Source of the DNA: an uncultured SAR86 cluster bacterium
Lineage (GTDB): Bacteria > Pseudomonadota > Gammaproteobacteria > Magnimaribacterales > D2472
DNA: 38,485 nt
Reading direction: 5' to 3'
Assembly (NCBI GenBank): GCA_902559885.1
Contig: CACEJU010000011.1
Location: 1-38,485 of the forward strand
Part shown: piece after piece, positions 23,778 through 30,990 of the stretch
How the letters are laid out: every line of letters begins with the position of its first letter
How positions within the stretch are numbered: the first letter of the stretch is position 1
Made by a program: the position numbers and the translations under genes
Notes under the pieces: generated by a model
What the model was told of the DNA's origin: nothing
The model's input: the letters and a program-made list of their open reading frames with translations, nothing else
Database searches by the model: none

Positions 23778-24853
23778 GTATTATCCTGTAATGCTGGGTG
23801 AACAATTCGCCCATTTTCGATACTTAAACCTGATGCAAAATGCTTGTCATTTTCTAGAGTCTTTTCAATATTTTTTGAAAGACTAGATACATATGGAAGA
23901 GTTGCTTGATTCAATGCAAGGGTTGAAGTTAAGGGAACTGCGCCAGGCATGTTAGTAACACAGTAGTGAACTACTCCATTTTTAATAAAAATAGGCTCGT
24001 CATGTGTTGTAGGTCTGCTAGATTCAATACAACCACCTTGATCGATAGAAATATCTACAATGACACTGCCCTCTTTCATAACTGATAACATATCTTCTGT
24101 GATTACTTTAGGTGCCTCTTTTCCAATCACATAAACACAACCAATTACTAAATCAGACACAGATAGTGCATCAATAATAGTCTCACGTGAAGATACTATA
24201 TATTCAATATTTTCATCTCCTAATTGATCTCTAAGCTCATTTAATCTTTGTTCAGATAAGTCTATTACTTTTACATGTGCATTATTTGCTAGAGCTTTTT
24301 TAATTGCTTCAGTCCCTGCTACACCGGCACCAATTACAGTAACAATTCTTTTATCGATACCAATAAATTCTCCAAACATCACTCCTAAACCCTTGTTAGG
24401 TTTTAATAAAAAATATGATCCAACAACAATACTGATCTGGCCCGCTATAGAACTCATTGGAGCAAGTAATGGTAAATTACCAGTATCAGAAGTTATGGTT
24501 TCGTATGCAATTGCTCTTACTCCTGTTTCAGCAAGTTCTTTAGCCTGGGACATATTTGCTGCAAGATGAAGATAAGTAAATAATGTGTGTGAGCTATTAA
24601 GATATTGAAACTCCTCAGGTATTGGCTCTTTAACCTTAATTATAAGTTCTCCCTTCTTGAATAAATCTGATCTATTATCAATGACAGATGCGCCAGATAA
24701 TTCATAGTCATTATTTGAATAACCTATTCCTATACCTGCATTATTTTCAACAAATATTTCATGCCCCTCATTAAAGAGCTGTTTTACAGAACCAGGAGTT
24801 AGTCCTACCCTGTATTCATTATTTTTTATTTCTTTAGGAATGATTATTTTCAT
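23774..24853 (-). CDS. ald: Alanine dehydrogenase
   Basis: A 359-residue NAD-dependent enzyme that interconverts L-alanine and pyruvate plus ammonium. The active-site residues known from M. tuberculosis and Bacillus enzymes are at matching positions: Arg15 ('YRVGLTP'), Lys75 ('IIKVKEP') and His96 ('LFTYLHLAA'). The nucleotide loop is 'VIGAGVAGTEA' (173-183), and 'GSVIVDISIDQGGC' and 'VTNMPGAVPLTST' close the family pattern. It would let the cell use alanine, for instance released by the peptidases nearby, as carbon and nitrogen source. A TAAAAT lies seven bases before the ATG, another possible leaderless start. The tRNA gene lies 109 bases upstream on the same strand. Confidence 0.95.
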   Translation of the reverse strand: MKIIIPKEIKNNEYRVGLTPGSVKQLFNEGHEIFVENNAGIGIGYSNNDYELSGASVIDNRSDLFKKGELIIKVKEPIPEEFQYLNSSHTLFTYLHLAANMSQAKELAETGVRAIAYETITSDTGNLPLLAPMSSIAGQISIVVGSYFLLKPNKGLGVMFGEFIGIDKRIVTVIGAGVAGTEAIKKALANNAHVKVIDLSEQRLNELRDQLGDENIEYIVSSRETIIDALSVSDLVIGCVYVIGKEAPKVITEDMLSVMKEGSVIVDISIDQGGCIESSRPTTHDEPIFIKNGVVHYCVTNMPGAVPLTSTLALNQATLPYVSSLSKNIEKTLENDKHFASGLSIENGRIVHPALQDNT

Positions 24854-24962
24854 ATTAATAATTTTAACTTATTTAGTTGTCTTCAATGTAAAAAATTTAC
24901 TTTTTAAAACCACTAAATAACATTAATTATTAAAAAAGAATGAGTTAATTTAATTAAGGAAA

Positions 24963-25038
24963 TGGTGGAGCTACGCGGGATCGAACCGCGGACCTCTTGA
25001 CTGCCAGTCAAGCGCTCTCCCAGCTGAGCTATAGCCCC
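24963..25038 (-). tRNA. tRNA-Ala (anticodon GGC)
   Basis: A 76-base tRNA on the minus strand with full cloverleaf: acceptor GGGGCTA/TAGCTCC, D arm GCTC..GAGC, anticodon stem CTTGA/TCAAG around the loop CTGGCAG, T arm CGCGG-TTCGATC-CCGCG and an encoded CCA. The anticodon GGC reads GCC/GCU. The acceptor has the G3-U70 wobble pair, the alanine identity element. Confidence 0.97.
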
Positions 25039-25081
25039 ATAATTTTTGAATATATTAACTAAGGAGTAGTAGATAGTAAAT

Positions 25082-26062
25082 CTAATTATTTAATTTAAAA
25101 ACATCACCAGGTAAAAGAGAAATAAAATTATCTATATTTTTTTTATCAGTAATAATTTTTAGTCTCTCTGTGGGCTCTAAGGTATCTTCAGATGTTAATG
25201 TAAAAGTGCCCCAATGCATTCCAAAGCTGTCAGGTCTCCCAAGGTCTTCCATTATTCTAACTGCATCTTCTGGGTTAACATGACTCTCACCCATAAACCA
25301 TTCAGGGTCATATGCTCCTATTGGAATAAAAGCAAAATCTGGTCTTCCTAGTTTATCTTTAATATTTTTAAAGTCATTTGAATAGCCTGTATCACCTGCA
25401 TGAAATAATTTTAAAGAAACTGTTTCAATAAACCAGCCGCCCCATAAACTCTCATTTCGATCAAAGATACCTCTTGCTGACCAATGTTGTGTTGGAGTAA
25501 AAGTGAATTTTGTATCCTTATATACAAAAGATTCCCACCAATTAAATTCATAGATATTCTTTAAATTGTATTTTCTTAAAAGATCTTTATCACCAACTGG
25601 TACCAAAAAAATTACATTTGGAAATTTTTGCTGAATTCTCTTTAGTGAAGGAATATCCAAATGATCATAATGATTATGACTAATTACTACAATATCAATA
25701 TTATTGATATCGGATACTTGTAATGGTGTATTTATTAAACGTTTTGGTCCTGCAAATTTTATAGGAGATGCTCTTTCTGAAAAAATTGGGTCAGTTAGTA
25801 TATCTAGATCTCCATTATTGAGATAAAAAGTTGAGTGACCTATCCAAACTCCAAAATTTTTTTGATTTAATTTTATATCTTTCCATTCATCAGACGTATC
25901 AATAACTGAAATGATTGGATCTGATCTATTAGATCTCCATTTAATTAAATCTGATAATGGCTTATTTATTGATTTACCATTAGTATTTTTATAGGTTTCG
26001 GCGCTAATAAAAAGATTTAGAGATATAAATAATAAGAAAATTAAGTTACTTTTTCTTAGCAT
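25082..26062 (-). CDS. Exported MBL-fold metallo-hydrolase, NAPE-PLD-like
   Basis: A 326-residue metallo-beta-lactamase-fold hydrolase with an N-terminal signal ('KSNLIFLLFISLNLFISA'). Zinc-binding motif 'HNHYDH' at 129-134. Further ligands are likely in 'QHWSARG', 'FHAGDTGYS' (the conserved Asp) and 'FGMHWGTF'. The combination 'WIGHSTFYL', 'ILTDPIFSERASP' and 'QHWSARGIFDRN..WGGW' is characteristic of the N-acyl-phosphatidylethanolamine phospholipase D-like (UlaG-related) subfamily. Bacterial members may act on phospholipids, but this is not proven. It sits alone between a lipoprotein gene and the tRNA, on the same strand. The signal peptide puts it in the periplasm. Confidence 0.87.
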   Translation of the reverse strand: MLRKSNLIFLLFISLNLFISAETYKNTNGKSINKPLSDLIKWRSNRSDPIISVIDTSDEWKDIKLNQKNFGVWIGHSTFYLNNGDLDILTDPIFSERASPIKFAGPKRLINTPLQVSDINNIDIVVISHNHYDHLDIPSLKRIQQKFPNVIFLVPVGDKDLLRKYNLKNIYEFNWWESFVYKDTKFTFTPTQHWSARGIFDRNESLWGGWFIETVSLKLFHAGDTGYSNDFKNIKDKLGRPDFAFIPIGAYDPEWFMGESHVNPEDAVRIMEDLGRPDSFGMHWGTFTLTSEDTLEPTERLKIITDKKNIDNFISLLPGDVFKLNN

Positions 26063-26134
26063 TAAGCTTCATAAATATATTAAGAAAAAAAACTGATATT
26101 TTTGTAACATATGAAGCAAAAACTAACTTCATTG

Positions 26135-26428
26135 TTAGCCGTTATCTCTACCAATTCTTTTTGATTGGTCTCTTCTAAGATTTTCTTTATCGTTTTCTTC
26201 TCTTTTCTTAAGCTCTGCTACTGTATAGCATTTACGTGCGGCAATATTTGAACCAAGAGGTTTTTCATTCCTGCAAACAATCCTTTTGTCTTCTTCAACC
26301 TTAGCGTTATATTTTGAAATCTGTTCTTCGGATAACTCTTCAGCTGTATAAGTTTTTTTCCCTTCATTAACAGTGACACATGAAGTGATAAATATACTGA
26401 GTATTAAAAATGTAAAAAGATTTTTCAT
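26135..26428 (-). CDS. Small lipoprotein with paired cysteines, unknown function
   Basis: A 97-residue predicted lipoprotein (lipobox 'ITSC', Cys17). The mature part has a conserved-looking core 'VCRNEKPLGSNIAARKC' (51-67) with Cys52 and Cys67, followed by a highly charged helix. The pattern C-R-x-E-x3-G-S-x-I-x3-x-C is one I recognise from small exported proteins of alpha- and gammaproteobacteria, where no function is known. The two Cys could form a disulfide. It lies 72 bases upstream of the MBL-fold gene and could be transcribed with it. No clear ribosome site. Confidence 0.72.
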   Translation of the reverse strand: MKNLFTFLILSIFITSCVTVNEGKKTYTAEELSEEQISKYNAKVEEDKRIVCRNEKPLGSNIAARKCYTVAELKKREENDKENLRRDQSKRIGRDNG

Positions 26429-26476
26429 AATATTTTATGTATTGAATTAATTAATAATTATACATTCAAAACAAAC

Positions 26477-26505
26477 AAAAAAAAGCCGGGGCAAGCCCCG
26501 GCTTT
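26477..26505 (-). terminator. Intrinsic terminator of TonB-dependent receptor 2
   Basis: A perfect 10-bp stem (26482-26491 with 26496-26505, core GCCGGGG/CCCCGGC) closes a 4-base loop CAAG. The minus strand continues with a T-rich tract (complement of 26477-26484). It lies 17 bases past the receptor 2 stop and isolates it from the lipoprotein gene. Confidence 0.93.
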
Positions 26506-26522
26506 AAAGTTTTTAACTACGA

Positions 26523-29366
26523 TTAGAATGAATAGTTAAATCTGTAGAATACTACTGGACCTAATGTGTCGTAGTTTTCTAAGTCAGAGTTAGCATTAAA
26601 TGCTGAAGGCACGAAAGGTACTTCTTCATCAGTAATGTTATTCACACCAATTGTATGAGTTCCGTAGTCATCAGTTGTATAACTCACTCTTACGTCAGTA
26701 TATAAAACATCTGGAATTTCAGTGTACTCTTCTTGAAGAGTCCAGAAATCATCCACTTTATCTGTTTGACCATGAATATATCTATTCATAAGCAATACAT
26801 TTAATGGACCTTTGTTCCAGTTCAATGAAGAGTTAGCTCTCCATCTTGTATACATTCCATAATCTGAGCTATTAGTACCAGCTAAGTTTTCAATAACTGT
26901 TCCATATCCAGTGATAACTTGAGTTTCCTCATTGTATGTAGCTTGAGCTTCATAAGATAGCTCTCCGCCTAATACTTCTGGAAGGTCAGCTATTACGCCA
27001 ATATCAACACCTGAGTATGTTTCAGTACCAACGTTGTCGTTAGTATCGATAACTCTAATGATTTGACCTTTAGCAGCACCGTCTTGGAATCTAACTGTTT
27101 TATCACAGAATAAGCCATCTGTAGCACAGAAAGCTATTAAGTCAGTTGTTCCAACACCACCGATAGCATTTTCGATATCTATGTTCCAGTAATCAACTGT
27201 TACTGTAAGTCCGTCCATTGGGTCTAAAACAGCACCAATTGTCCATGACTCAGAAGTCTCAGGTTGAACTTCAGGATTACCACCATATAAAGTAGGAATC
27301 TGAACTACTGAAGATTTGAATCCAAACTCTGGTACACCATTAGCAACACAAGTTGCAGGTGCAGCAGCACTTGCTGGTTGGTCTGCAGCAACAGTACCAT
27401 CTTCATTAAGAATAGTATTGTCATCACAAGCGTCATCAGCAGTTGGATAGCTTAAGAATGTTCCACCATATAAGTTAGGAACTGAAGGAGCTCTAAATGC
27501 TTCTGAGAAAGTACCTCTAAGAGTTACCATATCATTAACAGTATACTGAACACCTACCTCAGAATTAGTTGTATCACCAAAAGTAGAGTAGTCAGAATAT
27601 CTAGTAGCTAATGATACTTCTAAAGCATCTTTAACATATAAGAACTCAACAAATAAGTCATCAACTTCATACGAACCTTGTGTATTAAGTGATGAACCAG
27701 CTGTTGTAATACCTTGAAGAATAAGTGCATCATTTAATGTTCCACCTGAATCTTCTCTGTACTCATAACCAGCAGCAAAAGATACATTTTCAACAGCAGC
27801 TAGATCACCAGAAATAGTGAAGCCATAATTCTTCTGTTTGTTTGTACCCATACCATATGAGTTCCAATCACCTGAAATATATTGAAGCATTTCAGGAGTT
27901 ACACTTCCTTCACCAAATATGTTTAATGGAACACACTTGTCAGAAATTGTTGTGTTTTCATCAGCACCACATTTTAGTTCGCCAGCTGCGTTAAAGTGAG
28001 TTGGACCCACTGCTTCAGCAACTTTCTCTAAGTTGAAGTAACCTGATGAAATACTGTCTGCATCGTTTCTACCATAATTGTAGAATGCAGACCAGTTCAT
28101 GCCATTATCAAAAGTACCTTCTAGACCAAGAACAAATCTATAAACATCTGTATCTCTGTCATCTCTTCTACCACCTGTTTCAAGCATTCTTCTTCTCCAG
28201 TCATCAATAGTAACTGCAGTTCCGTTTGCATTATCAAGTGTGTAGACGTCGTTACCTTCTTCATCCTGAGTAACTGTGTACTTAGGACCAAATGTAGCAT
28301 TATAGTAGTTGTCAGCAGAATAAGGAGCTGGTGAACCAAAGAACACTAATGGTGCTAGAGGTTCTGCAGCAATTAATCTGACACTTTCTGTATGAGAGTA
28401 AAGAACTTCTGTGAAGAAATTAATTCCATCCATGATTTCATAGTTTGAATTCATAGTGAAACTATATTTTTCTTGTGGAGTTCTAAGATAGTTCACTGGG
28501 TTGTAGTTATAAAAATCTCCAGCCCATGCTCTGAACTCTCCATATTCTGGACCCATAGTTACGTTACCAGTAGGACCAGCCATTCTTACCCAAGGCACAG
28601 CTGATGAACCACCTGAATCACAAGCAAGTTTACATGGTGAACCAGGTACTCTTGCATCATCAGGCATCCAATATGCTGGCGCCCATACTTCAAAGTTAGA
28701 CCATGGTTGTTCTGCCATGTAAGCACCAGTTTGATCACTTACTGACATACCAAATACAGTACTTCCTTTGTTTCCGTTAACACCTACAACTAAATCTACC
28801 TGCTCGTTTGCAGCATTGGTATCTTGAGACTCACTTAAGTAGTACTCAAGCTCAACACCTTCAGCAGAATCTTTAGTAATAATGTTTACCACACCTGCCA
28901 TAGCATCTGAACCATAAATAGCTGAGGCTCCGTCTTTAAGAATTTCAATTCTTTCGACCATTGCTGTTGGAATGTGTGAAAGATCAGGTGATGCAGCAGC
29001 GCCGTTACCCATAGGTACAACTCTTCTTCCATTTAAAAGTATAAGTGTTCGCGATGTACCTATACCTCTTAATGAATATCTTACTCCACCAGATCCACCA
29101 TTATTAGTAGATAAATCAGGTACCGATCCCTGTGTTGCTGCAATTCTTCTTAAAACTTCACCTAAGTCAGTAAGACCAGAAGCTTTAATATCACCTGCAT
29201 CAACAACCGTTACCGGAGCTGAGGTAGCTGTTTCAGGTCTAGCAATTCTTGATCCTGTAGTAACAACCTCTTCTACATCAGATGCAGCTTCATCTTGAGC
29301 AAAAGAATAGTTAACTAGAACCATACTAGATATCACAGCTAATGATAGTAAATATCTATTTTTCAT
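26523..29366 (-). CDS. TonB-dependent outer-membrane receptor 2
   Basis: A 947-residue outer-membrane receptor. The start at 29366 is chosen over an in-frame start at 29477 because it has a GAGGAA ribosome site six bases upstream and begins a normal signal peptide ('KNRYLLSLAVISSMVLVNYSFAQ'). TonB-box-like 'DVEEVVTTGSR' is followed by the plug ('APVTVVDAGDIKASGLTD', 'ILLNGRRVVPMG', 'AIYGSDAMAGVVNIITK'). The barrel ends 'FYRFNYSF'. 'CVPLNIFGEGSVTPEML' is a marker of a large proteobacterial receptor subfamily of unknown ligand. Several Cys pairs in outer loops ('CKLAC', 'CATDGLFC') may form disulfides. It is monocistronic, with its own promoter region and terminator, and divergent from fabI. 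Confidence 0.95.
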   Translation of the reverse strand: MKNRYLLSLAVISSMVLVNYSFAQDEAASDVEEVVTTGSRIARPETATSAPVTVVDAGDIKASGLTDLGEVLRRIAATQGSVPDLSTNNGGSGGVRYSLRGIGTSRTLILLNGRRVVPMGNGAAASPDLSHIPTAMVERIEILKDGASAIYGSDAMAGVVNIITKDSAEGVELEYYLSESQDTNAANEQVDLVVGVNGNKGSTVFGMSVSDQTGAYMAEQPWSNFEVWAPAYWMPDDARVPGSPCKLACDSGGSSAVPWVRMAGPTGNVTMGPEYGEFRAWAGDFYNYNPVNYLRTPQEKYSFTMNSNYEIMDGINFFTEVLYSHTESVRLIAAEPLAPLVFFGSPAPYSADNYYNATFGPKYTVTQDEEGNDVYTLDNANGTAVTIDDWRRRMLETGGRRDDRDTDVYRFVLGLEGTFDNGMNWSAFYNYGRNDADSISSGYFNLEKVAEAVGPTHFNAAGELKCGADENTTISDKCVPLNIFGEGSVTPEMLQYISGDWNSYGMGTNKQKNYGFTISGDLAAVENVSFAAGYEYREDSGGTLNDALILQGITTAGSSLNTQGSYEVDDLFVEFLYVKDALEVSLATRYSDYSTFGDTTNSEVGVQYTVNDMVTLRGTFSEAFRAPSVPNLYGGTFLSYPTADDACDDNTILNEDGTVAADQPASAAAPATCVANGVPEFGFKSSVVQIPTLYGGNPEVQPETSESWTIGAVLDPMDGLTVTVDYWNIDIENAIGGVGTTDLIAFCATDGLFCDKTVRFQDGAAKGQIIRVIDTNDNVGTETYSGVDIGVIADLPEVLGGELSYEAQATYNEETQVITGYGTVIENLAGTNSSDYGMYTRWRANSSLNWNKGPLNVLLMNRYIHGQTDKVDDFWTLQEEYTEIPDVLYTDVRVSYTTDDYGTHTIGVNNITDEEVPFVPSAFNANSDLENYDTLGPVVFYRFNYSF

Positions 29367-29370
29367 AATA

Positions 29371-29376
29371 TTCCTC
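29371..29376 (-). promoter_or_regulatory. Strong ribosome binding site of receptor 2
   Basis: The minus strand reads ACGAGGAATATT followed by the ATG at 29366-29364. GAGG is six bases from the start. It fixes the start codon and mirrors the site before receptor 1. Confidence 0.8.
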
Positions 29377-29389
29377 GTTAATATTAACT

Positions 29390-29437
29390 TTAGACAAATA
29401 TATATATTCCCCATATATATACGTCCGTTATGTCTAA
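29390..29437. repeat. Inverted repeat in the leader of receptor 2
   Basis: TTAGACA (29390-29396) pairs with TGTCTAA (29431-29437). Inside lies an AT-only alternating arm pair around TCCCC (about 29398-29420). In the minus-strand leader RNA this would make a nested hairpin just upstream of the ribosome site. AT-rich arms make the inner part weak, so structure and role are uncertain. Confidence 0.35.
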
Positions 29438-29464
29438 TTGTGCTTATATATGCACAATTGTCAA
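29436..29464 (-). promoter_or_regulatory. Promoter of receptor 2 with an overlapping operator-like palindrome
   Basis: The minus strand has a perfect TTGACA (complement of 29459-29464), a 16-base spacer and CACAAT (4 of 6) as -10 (29437-29442). An 8-bp palindrome, AATTGTGC (29436-29443) and GCACAATT (29452-29459), fills the space between them. That is where a repressor would bind. Part of it (TAAGCACAA on the minus strand) is shared with the receptor 1 upstream region. Confidence 0.5.
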
Positions 29465-29539
29465 AGAAAATGCACATATTTGTAACATTTTATTTTAAGA
29501 GAATTTGTTGATTATTAGATAAAAATAGTCTTATTTAGA

Positions 29540-29545
29540 TATAAT
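29540..29545 (+). promoter_or_regulatory. Candidate -10 box of the fabI operon
   Basis: A perfect TATAAT 30 bases before the fabI ATG. The -35 at normal spacing (AGATAA) is poor. The rest of the 209-base gap holds the receptor 2 signals; no gene is seen in it. Confidence 0.45.
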
Positions 29546-29575
29546 TCGCTTTTATAACTATTTATATGTCTAAAT

Positions 29576-30361
29576 ATGCTTAAAAATAAAAAAATTCTAA
29601 TAACAGGAATTGCTAACAAGTATTCAATTGCTCTCGGTATAGCTAAAGCGATGAAAAATCAAGGTGCAGAGCTTGCAATAGCCTATCAAAACGAAAGATT
29701 ACTTAAAAATGTTCAATCTCTTGCAGATGAATTGGAAACAAATGTCTTAATAGAGTGTGATGTTTCTTCAGATGAATCTATAAAAGAATCAAAACAAACA
29801 TTGATTGATGAATGGGGAACATTTGATGGTTTTGTGCATTCAATAGGATTTGCACCATCTGACCAACTAGTAGGTAATTTTGTTGATGTGACTACTAGGG
29901 AAGGTTTTAAAATAGCTCACGATATCAGCTCCTACAGCTTCACTGCATTAGCTAAAGAATATAAAGATATATTGAATCCCAATTCGGCACTTCTTACTCT
30001 TACTTATTTGGGTTCTGTACAAACAATGCCTAACTATAATGTTATGGGATTAGCAAAAGCTAGTCTCGAAGCTAATACCAGGTTTCTTGCAGCATCTTTA
30101 GGTAAAGATAATATCAGAGTAAATGCCATATCAGCAGGCCCAATAAAAACATTAGCAGCCTCAGGAGTTAAAAATTTCAGAAAAATGCTTTCTCAACATG
30201 CTGAAAGAGCACCATTAGGTAGAACTGTAACCCAAGAAGAGGTTGGAAATACAGCTGCATTTTTATGTTCAGATCTTGCAAGTGGTATTACTGGTGAGAT
30301 AACTTATGTTGATGCGGGTTTTAATATTTCAGCAATGCCATTAGGTGAACATTCAGAGTGA
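29576..30361 (+). CDS. fabI: Enoyl-[acyl-carrier-protein] reductase (NADH), FabI
   Basis: A 261-residue short-chain dehydrogenase that performs the last reduction of each fatty-acid elongation cycle. 'LITGIANKYSIALGIAKAM' is the FabI-specific cofactor loop. Catalytic Tyr154 and Lys161 ('YNVMGLAK') and the substrate-side Tyr144 ('TYLGS') are two residues offset from E. coli Tyr156/Lys163/Tyr146. 'RVNAISAGPIKTLAASG' and the late 'GEITYVDAGF' confirm it. It is the first gene of a four-gene operon and overlaps the methyltransferase by 4 bases (GTGA). As the likely housekeeping fabI, it should be essential if no FabV/FabK exists elsewhere. Confidence 0.95.
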   Translation: MLKNKKILITGIANKYSIALGIAKAMKNQGAELAIAYQNERLLKNVQSLADELETNVLIECDVSSDESIKESKQTLIDEWGTFDGFVHSIGFAPSDQLVGNFVDVTTREGFKIAHDISSYSFTALAKEYKDILNPNSALLTLTYLGSVQTMPNYNVMGLAKASLEANTRFLAASLGKDNIRVNAISAGPIKTLAASGVKNFRKMLSQHAERAPLGRTVTQEEVGNTAAFLCSDLASGITGEITYVDAGFNISAMPLGEHSE

Positions 30362-30990
30362 TAAAAAATTTTTATGAAAAAAATATTTTACCTCCTTTAT
30401 TAAATTGTTGTTGTGGCACAAAACCAATTACTTATCAAAGAAAAAAAATTATACCTGAGGCTAATGGAGATATTTTAGAAATTGGTGTTGGTTCAGGTTT
30501 AAACATACCTTTTTATGATAAAAATAAAGTTTCAAAAATAATTGCATTAGATCCTTCTGAAGATTTAAATGCAATGGCGAAAATTAAAGCTAAGGCTAAT
30601 GATTTAAATATTCATTTTTTAACCGGAATTGCAGAAGATATTCAGATACCTGATTCTTCAATTGATACTATAGTGATAACTTATACCCTATGCACTATTC
30701 CTGAACCTGAAAAAGCCCTATCAGAAATAAAAAGAGTTCTGAAAACAAATGGGAAGATATTATTTTCAGAACATGGTCTTGCTCCTGATGATAAGGTAGT
30801 TAATTGGCAAAATAAAATAAATCCTATATGGAGTAAAGTATTTGGTGGATGTAATTTAAATAGAGATATCCCCTCCTTGTTTAAGGCTGAGGGTTTTGTT
30901 TTAACATATGAACAAATGTATCTTCCGAGTACACCAAAATTTGTAGGCTTTAATACATGGGGTGAAGCAAAAATAAGTTCTCATGATTAA
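30358..30990 (+). CDS. Class I SAM-dependent methyltransferase, METTL7-like
   Basis: A 210-residue methyltransferase starting with GTG inside the fabI stop (GTGA). The SAM site is 'ILEIGVGSGLNIPFY' (39-53), the acidic ribose ligand is Asp65 in 'IALDPS', and 'SSIDTIVITYTLCTIPEPEKA' carries motif IV. The C-terminal 'WSKVFGGCNLNRDIP' is the W..lf.GC.l.R pattern of the METTL7/TMT1 group, whose mammalian members methylate small thiols and associate with lipid droplets. Bacterial members have no agreed substrate; phospholipid or thiol methylation are both possible. It overlaps the thiolase-fold gene by 8 bases. Confidence 0.82.
   Translation: MIKNFYEKNILPPLLNCCCGTKPITYQRKKIIPEANGDILEIGVGSGLNIPFYDKNKVSKIIALDPSEDLNAMAKIKAKANDLNIHFLTGIAEDIQIPDSSIDTIVITYTLCTIPEPEKALSEIKRVLKTNGKILFSEHGLAPDDKVVNWQNKINPIWSKVFGGCNLNRDIPSLFKAEGFVLTYEQMYLPSTPKFVGFNTWGEAKISSHD

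Noticed and set aside
24854..24962. Attachment site or island border at the tRNA-Ala gene
   Set aside because: No integrase, no repeat of the tRNA 3' end and no change in gene style were seen on either side.
28972..29298. 108-codon plus-strand reading frame opposite receptor 2
   Set aside because: It mirrors the conserved plug region; a similar antisense frame lies opposite the plug of receptor 3, as expected from shared codon patterns rather than a real gene.
29367..29477. Longer N-terminus for receptor 2 starting at 29477
   Set aside because: The extra 37 residues do not resemble a signal peptide and would run through the promoter and palindrome. The ATG at 29366 has a ribosome site and a proper signal sequence.
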